DNA of 64,000 nt, taken from Methylotenera_A sp044222005 (GTDB taxonomy: Bacteria > Pseudomonadota > Gammaproteobacteria > Burkholderiales > Methylophilaceae). Under the pieces are notes generated by a model. That model was given only the letters and a program-made list of their open reading frames with translations, was not told the DNA's origin and made no database searches. The stretch spans positions 35,202-99,201 of the forward strand of contig JBGANY010000008.1 of the NCBI GenBank assembly GCA_044222005.1, in the 5' to 3' direction. Positions 51,106-60,443 of the stretch are shown piece after piece; position 1 is the stretch's first letter; every line of letters begins with the position of its first letter. Both the position numbers and the translations under genes were made by a program.

Positions 51106-52481
51106 TAATGTGCATCCGAAACCAACTGCTGATTAATGTCTTGCAAATCAGCCTCGCCCACCAGGCCAGTAGCGGATTTGAGGCGGATGATATTCACCAG
51201 ATAATTGTAGCGCGCCTGCAGTAAATCGCGCTTAGCCGAATAAAATTGTTGTTGCGCATTCAACACATCCACGCTGGTGCGCACGCCCACTTCATAGCCT
51301 AATTTAGTCGAATCGAGCTGGCTTTGGCTGGAAACCAAGGCCTGCTCCAATGCCTTAACCTGAGCGATGGTCGTGCTCAAATTGAAATAGGTGCGCTGCG
51401 TTTCCAGATCGGCCTGCCGGCGCGCTATTTCTATATCGTCGAGTGCTTTTTGTTTATTCAGCACCGCCTGGCGTGCCCGTGAACTGATTGCGCCGCCTTG
51501 ATAGAGTGGAATTTGTAGTTGCAGGCCGATTGTCGCGTTATCAAGATCATTGCCCACGCCGCTTGTGCCGCCATTAGCATAATTTTTAGAGTAACTTGCC
51601 ACAGCATCCAATGTCGGCAGATGACCGGCCTGCGTCCGCTCCACTTCTTGCTCGGCCAGCTTAAGCGCATCTTGCTGGATCTGAATGTTAAGATTGTTTT
51701 GCACCGCCACTTGCTGCCAATCCTGCATGCTTTGGCTAAGCGGCGTGACTTGAATGTCTGCTTTTGCGGTGGCCAGCTTGGTCGGCACTTCGCCGGTAAT
51801 TGCCGCTACCGAGCGCTTGGCAATTTGATGCTCGTTCACCGCCGCGATTTCCTGGGCGACGATTAAATCGTAGCGCGCCTGCGCCTCGTTCACATCGGTA
51901 ATGGTGGAGGTACCGACCTCAAAAGTTGCTTTTGCCTGCTCTAGCTGGCTTTGAATAGCCGCCTTTTGCGCAGCGATCAAATCGATTTTATCCTGTGCAA
52001 TCAGCACATCAAAATAAGCCTGGGTGGTGCGCAGAATCAGCTCTTGCTGGCTTAAATGATACTGTTTATCGGCCTGGCTGACCTGGGTTTTGCTTTGATC
52101 CATCTGCACCAGATTCTGCTTGCGGTAGATCGGCTGGCGCGCTTCGACTCCGTAATTATAGCCTTCGAAATTTTGCCGGCCTTCGGTTCTGAACTGGTTA
52201 AAGCCGGTGCCAATAAATTTATTGTCGGTTTGAGAGGCGCTGGCACTCGCATTAAAATTCACTGTGGGGCGATATAGCGCTTTGCCCTGCTCAATGATTT
52301 CCTGCGCCGCCTTGTTGGCGCTTAAAGCAGAGGCTAGCGTAGGATCATGCGCCAGCGCCTGGTGATAGATGTCCATCAGGGATTGCGGCTTGGTTTGCGA
52401 TGGCATGTCTTCTGCCGCCAGTAAAGCCGTTGGCGGCAAAACTGTCAAAAAAACGATGAAAACAAGGCGCTTAATGGTCAT
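51105..52481 (-). CDS. tolC: TolC-family outer membrane efflux channel
   Basis: 458 residues with a signal peptide (LVFIVFLTVLPPTALLA). Two OEP repeats, residues about 35-245 and 255-440, each with the long helices and a short beta-barrel segment (AYFDVLIAQDKIDLIAAQKAAI; LQIPLYQGGAISSRARQAV; YNYLVNIIRLKSATG). It forms the trimeric outer-membrane duct for RND and type I pumps. It follows the Pcm-like gene by one base, and the RND pump is two genes upstream, so it is the likely exit channel for that pump. Confidence 0.93.
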   Translation of the reverse strand: MTIKRLVFIVFLTVLPPTALLAAEDMPSQTKPQSLMDIYHQALAHDPTLASALSANKAAQEIIEQGKALYRPTVNFNASASASQTDNKFIGTGFNQFRTEGRQNFEGYNYGVEARQPIYRKQNLVQMDQSKTQVSQADKQYHLSQQELILRTTQAYFDVLIAQDKIDLIAAQKAAIQSQLEQAKATFEVGTSTITDVNEAQARYDLIVAQEIAAVNEHQIAKRSVAAITGEVPTKLATAKADIQVTPLSQSMQDWQQVAVQNNLNIQIQQDALKLAEQEVERTQAGHLPTLDAVASYSKNYANGGTSGVGNDLDNATIGLQLQIPLYQGGAISSRARQAVLNKQKALDDIEIARRQADLETQRTYFNLSTTIAQVKALEQALVSSQSQLDSTKLGYEVGVRTSVDVLNAQQQFYSAKRDLLQARYNYLVNIIRLKSATGLVGEADLQDINQQLVSDAH

Positions 52482-52482
52482 G

Positions 52483-53187
52483 TTAAAACTCGAATTGCTG
52501 CGCTTGCGGAGCGTTGATTAATTCCGGAATACAGGTTTCAAACAACACCTCTTCCCTGAAACCAGTCTCTGAAACGCGATGTATCAATGTAGCCTCCATG
52601 ACCGGCGCCTGCCCCAGCACGATAAACATGGCGCCGCCGATTTTTAATTGCTTGCGCACCCCTGCCGGCTCTATGGGTGAAGAGCCCGTGTAGACAATCA
52701 GATCGTAAGGCTTATGTGCAGGCAGGCCTGATATCGCATCAGCCACTTCTAAAGTCACGTTCTGAATATGTTGCGCCGCCAGTTTTTTTGCAGCTTGCGT
52801 ACTTAAGTCAGCATAAATATCCACTGAAATCACATGCTTGGCAAGGCTGGCCAACAGCGCCGCAAAATAACCGCTGCCAGTGCCCACATGCAGCACGGTA
52901 TGCGTTTTTTGTACATTTAACACTTGTAAAATGCGGCCTTCCAGTTTCGGGCTTAACATGGTTTGGCCATGCCCAAGCGGAATCTCGATATCGGCAAAAG
53001 CAAGGCCCTGATATTCAGTGGGTACAAAATTTTCGCGCGGCACATCGTTTAGCAGCTGTAGCACGGTTGGATCCAGCACCTCCCAAGTGCGAATCTGCTG
53101 TTCTATCATATTAAATCTCGCGGTTTCGCGAGGCATATTAAATCTCGCTGTTTCGTGCGACATGTTTTTTTGTATTGTTTGTGTCAT
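52483..53187 (-). CDS. Protein-L-isoaspartate O-methyltransferase-like protein
   Basis: 234 residues. A Rossmann methyltransferase domain with LHVGTGSGYFAALLASLAKHVISVD near 98-122 and the Pcm-type start RFNMIEQQIRTWEVLDPTVLQLL, FVPTEYQGLAFADIEIPLGHGQTM. This subgroup, usually next to tolC, lacks some Pcm residues and may not act on isoaspartate. The N-terminus is unusual: a nine-residue unit ending ETARFNM is present twice, encoded by a 27-bp tandem repeat, and ATG codons at 53187, 53163, 53136 and 53109 are in frame. AAGGA before 53187 favours the longest form. Confidence 0.85.
   Translation of the reverse strand: MTQTIQKNMSHETARFNMPRETARFNMIEQQIRTWEVLDPTVLQLLNDVPRENFVPTEYQGLAFADIEIPLGHGQTMLSPKLEGRILQVLNVQKTHTVLHVGTGSGYFAALLASLAKHVISVDIYADLSTQAAKKLAAQHIQNVTLEVADAISGLPAHKPYDLIVYTGSSPIEPAGVRKQLKIGGAMFIVLGQAPVMEATLIHRVSETGFREEVLFETCIPELINAPQAQQFEF
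53107..53160 (-). repeat. 27-bp tandem duplication at the start of the Pcm-like gene
   Basis: Units 53107-53133 and 53134-53160 share CATATTAAATCTCGC and close 3' parts. Each copy carries an ATG preceded by GCGAGATTTAAT, so the initiation region itself is doubled in frame. Confidence 0.85.
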
Positions 53188-53276
53188 AACAAATTCTGTT
53201 CCTTACAATTGTAATAATTATAGCCTATGCGCTTGTCATGCAACCTGAAATTAAGCCAGCTTTTAATACTTACTTC

Positions 53277-56200
53277 TTAGGCCTTTTGCGGCACTTTTAC
53301 CCTGAACCAAGCAGCATACAGGGCTGGTAAAAACAACACCGTTAACACAGTCGCTACCGCCAGGCCGCCCATAATCGCCACCGCCATCGGGCCAAAAAAT
53401 ACACTGCGCGTGAGTGGTATCATGGCCAGGATAGCCGCCGCCGCCGTTAATACGATCGGCCTGAAACGACGGATGGTAGATTCGACAATCGCCTGCCAGT
53501 CTTCCAGGCCGCTCGATTTGTCCTGCTCGATCTGATCCACCAGAATCACCGAATTACGCATGATCATGCCCGATAGCGCGATGGTGCCGAGCATGGCGAC
53601 AAATCCAAATGGCTTGTCAAACAACAACAACGCTGCTGTGACACCAATTAAGCCTAAAGGTGCGGTGAGCAGTACCAGAAAAGTACGTGAAAAACTTTGC
53701 AGCTGCAGGATTAACAAGGTGAGCACCGTCACCAGAAATAGCGGTGCACCCTTGGCTACAGATGCACCGCCTTTGGCGGATTCCTCGGTCGCACCGCCTG
53801 TTTCAATCGAAATACCCAATGGCAGATTGGTTTTGATTTCGCCCAGTTTCTCTTCAATCTGCGCAGACACCACCGGCGCCTGCATATTGCCGCGCAGATG
53901 CGCCCGCACCGTGATGGATGGCACACGGTTACGCCGCCAGATAACGCCCTCCTCAAACTCTGATGAAATGGTGGCGATTTGCGAAAGCGGGATGCTGGTA
54001 CCATGCTGCGTGCTAATCATCAAATTTGGCAGGCGCGATAACTGGGTGCGCTCAACTTTAGTACCGCGCGCCACCAGGTCAATACGCTCGTTACCTTCTC
54101 TGAATTCGGTGATGTATAACTCGCTCATCGCGCCATTGAGAATGTTGGCAATATCCACCGAACTCACACCCAGCAAACGCGCTTTGGCTTGATCGATATA
54201 CACTTTCATGACTTTGCTTGGCTCTTCCCAACCCAGCTGCACGTTAGCCAGATTGGGGTTAGCGCGCATAAGATCGGCAATTTTGTGCGATATTTCACGG
54301 ATTTTAGGAATGTCGTTGCCATCGACACGAAACTGCACAGGAAAGCCCACGGGCGGGCCGTTCTCAAGCCGTAATACCGAAGCGCGCAAACTGGGGAAGT
54401 CATTCTCGAATAATCTTAAAAGGTCGATACGCAGTGCCTCGCGCGCTTTTAAGTCTTTGCTTAAAATCACAAACTGGGCAAAGGCGCGGTGCGGCAATTG
54501 TACATCCAGCGGTAAATAGTAGCGTGGTGCACCAGTGCCGATATAGGCCACAAAATTATCAATGCCTTGATGCTGGCTATTCCAGTTTTGCAACCAGCCT
54601 TCAAGTTTTTTCACTTCGGCATTAGTTGCATGGTAAGACGCCCCTTCTGTCAGGCGTAAATCTACCACTAATTCCAGACGGGTGGAATCAGGAAAAAACT
54701 GCTGCTGTACTTTGCCAAAACCAACAATGGACAAAACAAACATGATTAAAGTGATAGCAATCACAGTCTTACGATAGCGCACGCAGGCAGTGACAGTCTG
54801 GCGAAATCCACGATAAAACCTGGTGTTATAAATATCGTGATGGTGGTTATCTTCAGTCTTCTCTATTAAACCCAGCTTGCCTTTCAGCCAGACCTTCCAC
54901 CTTGAAGGTTTTGGCGCATGCGTATAATCCGGCAGCAAATGATAGCCCAGGTAAGGCACAAAAATCACTGCGGCGAACCACGAAATTATCAATGCGATGG
55001 CTGACACCTGAAAGATTGAACGTGTGTACTCGCCAGTGGCAGAGGCTGCTGTGGCAATAGGTAAAAATCCGGCTACGGTGACGAGCGTACCGGTCAGCAT
55101 CGGCATGGCGGTTGAATTATAGGCAAATGAAGCCGCCTTGACCCGGTCCCAGCCCTGCTCCATTTTGGACGCCATCATTTCAACCGCGATGATGGCATCA
55201 TCCACCAACAATCCCAGCGCCAGTATCAGCGCTCCCAATGAGATTTTATGCAGGCCGATGTCGAAAAAATTCATCACTAAAAAAGTAGCCGCCAGCACCA
55301 CCGGTATCGATATCGCCACCACAATGCCGGTACGCAAACCCAGTGACAATAGGCTCACGCCCAGCACAATCACCAGCGCTTCTGCCAGTGAATTTACAAA
55401 ATCGCTTACCGAATTCGCAACAATTTTTGGTTGCGAGGTCACCGTACCAAAACTCAGGCCAATGGGCAGGCGTTGCTGGATCTGGGCTATTTTTGTATCC
55501 AGCGCATGGCCAAGCGCAATAACGTCGCCCCCTTCACGCATGCTCACACCCAGCAATAATGTGGCATTACCGTTGTAGCGCACTGAGTCGCGTGGCGGAT
55601 CTTCATAGCCGCGGGATACTTTTGCCACGTCGCTGAGTTTAAAGTCCTGTTTGTTAACACGCAGCCTGATTTCACGCAAATCCTCTACCGTGTTATATCT
55701 GCCCGAAACCTCTATACGGATGCGCTCTTTGGGTGATTCGAAGGTGCCGCCTCTCACCACGGCATTTTGCGCTTGCAAGATGTTAATGAGTTCTGTGGCA
55801 CTGATGCCGATCGTCGCCAGCTTGGCGTTTGAGAGCTCGATATAAATACGCTGTTTCTGTTCGCCAAAGAAATCCACCTTGGCCACATCGGGTGTTTTTA
55901 ATAGCTCGGCGCGTATGATTTCGGCCCGTTTTTTCAACGCAAAATTATCGAAGCCATCACCTGTAAGTGCGAACATACTGCCATAGACGTCACTGAATTC
56001 GTCATTAAAAGTCAGGCTTTCAATGTTGCTGGGAAGCGTATGCCGAATATCACCCACCTTTTTTCGCACCTGATACCAGATATCAGGAATCTCCTTTGAT
56101 AAGGTATCGTCTTTAATCACGATGAATATCATGGATTCTCCAGGCCTTGAATAACTGCTGGAAAAATCAATGTTTGGCACCTCCTGGATCTTTTTCTCTA

Positions 56201-56450
56201 ACTTATCGGTGACCTGCTGCTCAACCTCGATAGCACTCGCTCCCGGCCAACTGGTACGTACCAGCATCACTTTAAAGGTAAAGGGCGGATCTTCTGACTG
56301 ACCAAGTTTGGTGTAGGCCAGAAAGCCCGATATGGTGAGCATCAGCATGAAATACAGCACCAATGTCTGATGTTTAAGCGCCCATTCAGAAAGATTGAAG
56401 CGCGACTTTTCTAATGTCGGCTGATCTGGCTGTGGCTGACTCTCAATCAT
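53277..56450 (-). CDS. RND efflux pump, inner-membrane transporter subunit
   Basis: 1057 residues, twelve membrane helices and two large periplasmic loops. HAE/ACR-type drug pump that uses the proton gradient. The proton-relay Asp pair is in GLLVDDAIIAVEMM near 400; the early loop has KLGQSEDPPFTFKVMLVRTSWPGASA, and the second-half helix 10-12 region includes GVTAALLLFDKPFGFVAMLGTIALSGMIMRNSVILVDQIEQ. Substrate is not predictable. Its start overlaps the MFP stop by four bases. Confidence 0.94.
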   Translation of the reverse strand: MIESQPQPDQPTLEKSRFNLSEWALKHQTLVLYFMLMLTISGFLAYTKLGQSEDPPFTFKVMLVRTSWPGASAIEVEQQVTDKLEKKIQEVPNIDFSSSYSRPGESMIFIVIKDDTLSKEIPDIWYQVRKKVGDIRHTLPSNIESLTFNDEFSDVYGSMFALTGDGFDNFALKKRAEIIRAELLKTPDVAKVDFFGEQKQRIYIELSNAKLATIGISATELINILQAQNAVVRGGTFESPKERIRIEVSGRYNTVEDLREIRLRVNKQDFKLSDVAKVSRGYEDPPRDSVRYNGNATLLLGVSMREGGDVIALGHALDTKIAQIQQRLPIGLSFGTVTSQPKIVANSVSDFVNSLAEALVIVLGVSLLSLGLRTGIVVAISIPVVLAATFLVMNFFDIGLHKISLGALILALGLLVDDAIIAVEMMASKMEQGWDRVKAASFAYNSTAMPMLTGTLVTVAGFLPIATAASATGEYTRSIFQVSAIALIISWFAAVIFVPYLGYHLLPDYTHAPKPSRWKVWLKGKLGLIEKTEDNHHHDIYNTRFYRGFRQTVTACVRYRKTVIAITLIMFVLSIVGFGKVQQQFFPDSTRLELVVDLRLTEGASYHATNAEVKKLEGWLQNWNSQHQGIDNFVAYIGTGAPRYYLPLDVQLPHRAFAQFVILSKDLKAREALRIDLLRLFENDFPSLRASVLRLENGPPVGFPVQFRVDGNDIPKIREISHKIADLMRANPNLANVQLGWEEPSKVMKVYIDQAKARLLGVSSVDIANILNGAMSELYITEFREGNERIDLVARGTKVERTQLSRLPNLMISTQHGTSIPLSQIATISSEFEEGVIWRRNRVPSITVRAHLRGNMQAPVVSAQIEEKLGEIKTNLPLGISIETGGATEESAKGGASVAKGAPLFLVTVLTLLILQLQSFSRTFLVLLTAPLGLIGVTAALLLFDKPFGFVAMLGTIALSGMIMRNSVILVDQIEQDKSSGLEDWQAIVESTIRRFRPIVLTAAAAILAMIPLTRSVFFGPMAVAIMGGLAVATVLTVLFLPALYAAWFRVKVPQKA

Positions 56451-57514
56451 GGCGCAGCCTCAATCTTTGGCTGCACTTTTTGGCCTTTAAGCAAAGTGTG
56501 CACGCCTGCTATCGCCACCATTTCACCGGCCTGCAGACCACTGGTAATCATGACGCCGTTTTCGGTATATTGACCCGCAACCACTTCGCGCGGGTTGGCA
56601 ATACCATCATTATTTATCACCCAAACACTGGTTTTGCCGTTTAGCTGCGTGAGTGCGCTGGATGGAATCTTGATTTCATCGGCTTCGGTCTGCGCAAACC
56701 GCACGCCCGCTGTCATTCCCAGTTTTACCGTCTCGTCTGCGTCAGTCATCGCTATGCGCAAATCAAATGCACGCGTGGCCGAGCTTGCAGCTGGTGCTAT
56801 CTCGCGCACTTTTCCATTGTAAGTTTTCTCACGATCTGCCCACAATTTTATCGTAACGCTATCACCCACTTTCAACCCGGCCATGCGCGATTCTGGCACC
56901 GCCACCAGCACTTCAATTTGCCTGGTGTCGGCAATTTGCGCAACCATTTCACCCGCGTCTACCACTTGGCCGGGTTCAGCATGGATTTGCGTGATGACGC
57001 CGTCACGATCCGCTATCAGCGCGGTATAGCGCGACTGATTGCCAGAAACCGCCGCCTGCGCTTTGGCCTGATTCACGCGCGCATCCGCAGTTTTAAGCTC
57101 CGCTTCATATTTATCCAGCGCCGATTGCGAAATGAACTTTTTATTGACAAGTTGCCGTTGCCGTTCAACCTCGGCCTTTGCCAAAGCATAATTTGCCTCT
57201 GCAGCACGCACATCCGCCTGCGCAGCAGCAACGCTTAAATTGGTGTCTGAAGCGTCTAAACGCGCGAGAATCTGACCTTTTTTCACCAGGCTGCCCACAT
57301 CAACTTCACGCTCAATGATTTTGCCTTTGATTCTAAACCCCTGGTTGGATTCAAAGCGTGACTTCACTTCACCCACCAGCACCATCGCATCGCTGGCAGC
57401 CGATTCCCCCACAATGACTACCAGTGCAGGGCGTAGCGGCAGCGGCGGTTCTGCAGGTTTTTCACAGGCCGATAAAAATGTAGCCAACGCGATAAAAGAC
57501 ATTATTTTTTTCAT
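56447..57514 (-). CDS. RND efflux periplasmic adaptor (membrane fusion protein)
   Basis: 355 residues. A lipoprotein signal with lipobox LSAC (Cys about 17) precedes the adaptor domains: lipoyl/hairpin region (EVDVGSLVKKGQILARLDASD, long helix AAQADVRAAEANYALAKAEVERQRQL) and beta-barrel/MP domain (QIHAEPGQVVDAGEMVAQIADTRQIEVLVAVPES). It bridges the RND pump to TolC. It overlaps the TetR gene by four bases and the RND gene by four. Confidence 0.94.
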   Translation of the reverse strand: MKKIMSFIALATFLSACEKPAEPPLPLRPALVVIVGESAASDAMVLVGEVKSRFESNQGFRIKGKIIEREVDVGSLVKKGQILARLDASDTNLSVAAAQADVRAAEANYALAKAEVERQRQLVNKKFISQSALDKYEAELKTADARVNQAKAQAAVSGNQSRYTALIADRDGVITQIHAEPGQVVDAGEMVAQIADTRQIEVLVAVPESRMAGLKVGDSVTIKLWADREKTYNGKVREIAPAASSATRAFDLRIAMTDADETVKLGMTAGVRFAQTEADEIKIPSSALTQLNGKTSVWVINNDGIANPREVVAGQYTENGVMITSGLQAGEMVAIAGVHTLLKGQKVQPKIEAAP

Positions 57515-58158
57515 GTTATAACTTTCGTATCATCTTGCCGCAAAAGCCCTCGCATCATCACTTGCTGCATTAATTGCAGACGCGCCGAAATTTCACTCCA
57601 GTTCACCCATTTATCGCAGGCCATGCTGATTTGCAATGAACAGACGCCATGCACGCCTGCCCAAATCGTCTGGGCGATCAGGTCTACATCCTGTAAATCA
57701 GCCCTGAAATGGCCCGCATCATAGACATCCTGCACCACCATTTTTAACTGGTAATAAGCATCCTGCTCGGCACTGTTTTGCTGCAGGCTGGATGCTGCCG
57801 GATCGTGCGGCACATGCGCCGCCATAAACATCAGACGATAATGATTGGGGTGCGTCAGTGCGAATGCGGCGTAGCCTTGCCCAAGCGCCTGCATGCGCTT
57901 GACCGGGTCAGCAATTTGCATGATGTTTTTCAATGACGTTGCCAGTGCCAGAAAATCTGTATCGCAAACGGCGCGCAGCACTGCCTCTTTATCGACAAAA
58001 TGCAGGTAGATGCTGGTCGCCGAATAGCCGATACGCTTGGCGATTTCGCGCATGGTCACTGCTTCAACACCGCGCGACACAAACAGGTCGCGCGCCGTAT
58101 CGATAATCAATGTGCGTAAGTGCTGGCGTTCGGCTTCTGTTTTGGGTTTTGGTGGCAT
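57511..58158 (-). CDS. TetR-family repressor of the efflux operon
   Basis: 215 residues. The N-terminal helix-turn-helix reads RTLIIDTARDLFVSRGVEAVTMREIAKRIGYSATSIYLHFVDKEAVLRAV (residues about 13-60), a standard TetR DNA-binding domain; the ligand domain ends with an effector-type WAGVHGVCSLQ segment. It is translated together with the pump genes and sits three bases after the TfoX-like gene. The tandem palindromes at 58940-58966 are its likely operator, which would make the operon self-repressed until a pump substrate binds. Confidence 0.93.
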   Translation of the reverse strand: MPPKPKTEAERQHLRTLIIDTARDLFVSRGVEAVTMREIAKRIGYSATSIYLHFVDKEAVLRAVCDTDFLALATSLKNIMQIADPVKRMQALGQGYAAFALTHPNHYRLMFMAAHVPHDPAASSLQQNSAEQDAYYQLKMVVQDVYDAGHFRADLQDVDLIAQTIWAGVHGVCSLQISMACDKWVNWSEISARLQLMQQVMMRGLLRQDDTKVIT

Positions 58159-58161
58159 GGC

Positions 58162-58518
58162 TTATTTTTTGTTTTTTTGCTTCGGTTTTTGTGTTCGAGT
58201 AGCGATGGCTATTGATTCATTTGCCCATTCGCGCAACTTCCCGGCATCCGTAAGCACTTCTTCCGGCAGTTCATAATATCTGCGCACAAGCACGTGGCCT
58301 TTTTTTGTCATATACGAAAATGGCTGCATTCCAGCTTGTTCGTATTTTGTGCGGGTATTTTCATCGGTCACAAAATACAGGTTGTTGCCTATCATCATTG
58401 CAAATTGGACTGAGCCATAATAGACACCTACACCGCCAAAAAATTGTGCCGTATGAATTTGGCCGATTGGCGCGAGCAACTCTAGCGCGTATTCTGTATA
58501 TTCTGTGCTGGGCTTCAT
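58162..58518 (-). CDS. TfoX/Sxy N-terminal domain protein
   Basis: 118 residues. TfoX-N fold: EYALELLAPIGQIHTAQFFGGVGVYYGSVQFAMMIGNNLYFVTDENTR, then PFSYMTKKGHVLVRRYYELPEEVL. Only the N-terminal domain is present, so it is not a full Sxy competence regulator; short forms are common and of unknown role. The basic tail KPKQKNKK is notable. It is in the efflux operon, three bases from each neighbour. Confidence 0.88.
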   Translation of the reverse strand: MKPSTEYTEYALELLAPIGQIHTAQFFGGVGVYYGSVQFAMMIGNNLYFVTDENTRTKYEQAGMQPFSYMTKKGHVLVRRYYELPEEVLTDAGKLREWANESIAIATRTQKPKQKNKK

Positions 58519-58521
58519 GGC

Positions 58522-58890
58522 TTAGATTGCTTCGGGTACGGCGTAAAACCCAGTCATTTGTAGCAGCCGCCCGTCAATTCCATACAGCCCGTAGCTTGCG
58601 CCCTGGGAGAGCACATTCCCGTTTGCATCAAGCATATTCCATTGCGCCAGGCTTCTATCATGATGGCTACTAAATGCGGTCGTGATAAATCGCACCCCAT
58701 CCACATTTTTATGGAGTTCTGCCATGTATCCAGATAATTGTTTATAGTCGTTTGTTTGAATAAGCGGGTCGGTATATACGCAATCAGCACTCAAAGACTG
58801 CTCGAACAGTTTTAGCCGCTCAGAAGCATCCGTTTCAGACCAGGATAGCGTGTAGATTTTCCACGTACTGCCATGCGCATCGTTTTTCAT
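58522..58890 (-). CDS. NTF2/SnoaL-like protein
   Basis: 122 residues. A single cone-shaped alpha+beta NTF2-like domain: WSETDASERLKLFEQSLSADCVYTDPLIQTNDYKQLSGYMAEL, FITTAFSSHHDRSLAQWNMLDANGNVLSQGASYGLYGIDGRLLQMTGFY. Members bind or isomerise small hydrophobic molecules. As first gene of the efflux operon it may handle a pump substrate, but that is a guess. Confidence 0.85.
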   Translation of the reverse strand: MKNDAHGSTWKIYTLSWSETDASERLKLFEQSLSADCVYTDPLIQTNDYKQLSGYMAELHKNVDGVRFITTAFSSHHDRSLAQWNMLDANGNVLSQGASYGLYGIDGRLLQMTGFYAVPEAI

Positions 58891-58939
58891 GTCGTTTCCT
58901 TGAACGATGAAATGATACCTGCGGATTCAAATTTCATAC

Positions 58940-58979
58940 TTAACAACGTTAATTTAACAACGTTAAGTAACCGTGTCAA
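58940..58979 (-). promoter_or_regulatory. Efflux-operon promoter overlapped by two tandem palindromes (TetR operator candidate)
   Basis: TTAACAACGTTAA occurs twice, at 58940-58952 and 58954-58966, 14 bp apart; each is a perfect 5-3-5 palindrome. On the minus strand TTGACA (58979-58974), 17 bp, TAAATT (58956-58951) forms a promoter whose spacer and -10 box are covered by the palindromes. Binding there would block RNA polymerase. About 50 bp before the first gene. Confidence 0.75.
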
Positions 58980-59006
58980 TACAAATCACTTTTGCTTTAT
59001 TGCGGT

Positions 59007-60442
59007 TTATTTTAATTGGTACTGCTCAATCTTGTACCAGAGCGAGCGTTCGCTGATTTCCAATAGCTTAGCTGCTTTTGATTTGTTGCCATTGCAATTG
59101 GCGATCGCCTCCAGAATCAGTTTTTTCTCGATCTGCTCAGTTATTTTTGGAATCGAAAATTGATTGTTCGGCTCGATATCCTGTCGCTTTGCAGCTTGTA
59201 CGCCCGAAATATCTGCAGGCAAATGCTTAACCTGAATAGGCTGCCTGCCAGCTAATATCGACGCACGTTCCAGCACATTCTCCAACTCGCGCACATTGCC
59301 TGGCCAGGTATAAGCTTGCAACTTTTGCAGCGCTTCAGTTGATATTTGCGCTGCGCGCTTTGCCAGGAAATATTGCGTGAGCAGCTCAATATCTTCAACG
59401 CGTTCACGCAAAGGTGCGATGTTTAATTGGAATACATTCAACCGATAATACAAATCCTCACGCAGCTTGCCGTCCTTGACCGCTTGCAAGGGGTCAAGAT
59501 TAGTGGCGGCAATCACGCGCATATCCAGTTCGATGCGGCGGTTCCCGCCCAGCTTTTCCACCGCGCTTTCTTGCAGTGCCCGCAACAGCTTGGCCTGAAG
59601 ATGAATAGGCATTTCAGTAATTTCATCCAGAAATAGCGTTCCGCCATCCGCCAGCTCAAACTTGCCGATGCGCTCTTTTACCGCGCCGGTAAACGCTCCT
59701 TTTTCGTGGCCGAAAAGCTCGGATTCCAGCATTTCGCTGGGAATGGCCGCACAATTCACGGCCACAAAAAGTACGTTTCTTCTGGGAGAGGCCTGGTGAA
59801 TGGCCTTTGCCACCAGTTCCTTGCCAGTACCCGTTTCGCCGGTAATGAGTACCGTCGCCTTTTCTGGCGCCACCTGGTCAATCAGCTGCTTGAGCGCCAG
59901 CATGGATGCGCTCTGCCCGATCAGGTCGCCATCTGCGGGACTGGTACTTGATTTCAAATAAGTATTTTCTAATTTAAGCTGTTTTACCGACAGTGCTTTA
60001 GCAATGGCGATTTCCAAAGTTTCCAGGTCAAACGGGCGCAAAATATAATCAGATGCGCCCAGCTTCATTGCCTCTACCGCCGTTTTAATTTCACCTTGCG
60101 CAGTCACCATAATAAAAGGCAGGTTTTCGTTATCCTGGCGAATATTTTTCAGCAAATCCAGGCCATTCATGCTTGGCATATGCAAATCACTCACCACCAG
60201 ATCGATTGTTTGCTGGTTTATTGCCTGCAGCGCCTCCTGACCATTCCAGCGTCAGCAAATCCAATCACCATATGCAAATCACTCACCACCAGATCGATTG
60301 TTTGCTGGTTTATTGCCTGCAGCGCCTCCTGACCATTCGTCGCAATCACCGGCTTGTAGCCAGCCTGTCGCAAACTAATTTCTAGCAGGCGGAGCATATG
60401 CGGCTCATCATCTACCGCCAGTATTGTCTTTTGTTTTTCCAT
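59007..60442 (-). pseudogene. NtrC-family response regulator, frameshifted by a 92-bp duplication
   Basis: The ATG at 60442 opens a receiver domain (EKQKTILAVDDEPHMLRLLEISLRQAGY, DLVVSDLHM), but the frame goes wrong at a duplicated segment (60177-60337) and ends at 60218. The remaining part reads from GTG 60197: second half of the receiver, AAA+ sigma-54 activator domain with GETGTGKELVAK and GAFTGA, and a Fis-type helix-turn-helix (NGNKSKAAKLLEISERSLWYKI). Removing 92 bp would restore one frame of 447 residues. It follows the sensor kinase stop by one base. Unless expressed in two parts, or repaired by recombination, the protein is inactive. Confidence 0.85.
60177..60337 (-). repeat. 69-bp direct repeats with 23-bp spacer breaking the response regulator
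   Basis: 60177-60245 and 60269-60337 are identical over 69 bp (CATATGCAAATCACTCACC ... CTGACCATT). The spacer 60246-60268 includes TCAGCAAATCCA, also found left of the first copy near 60149, so the duplication was imperfect. Period 92 bp shifts the frame by two. Confidence 0.92.
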
Positions 60443-60443
60443 A

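Noticed and set aside
53560..54192. 210-codon plus-strand frame
   Set aside because: Antisense to the RND transporter gene; no independent signals.
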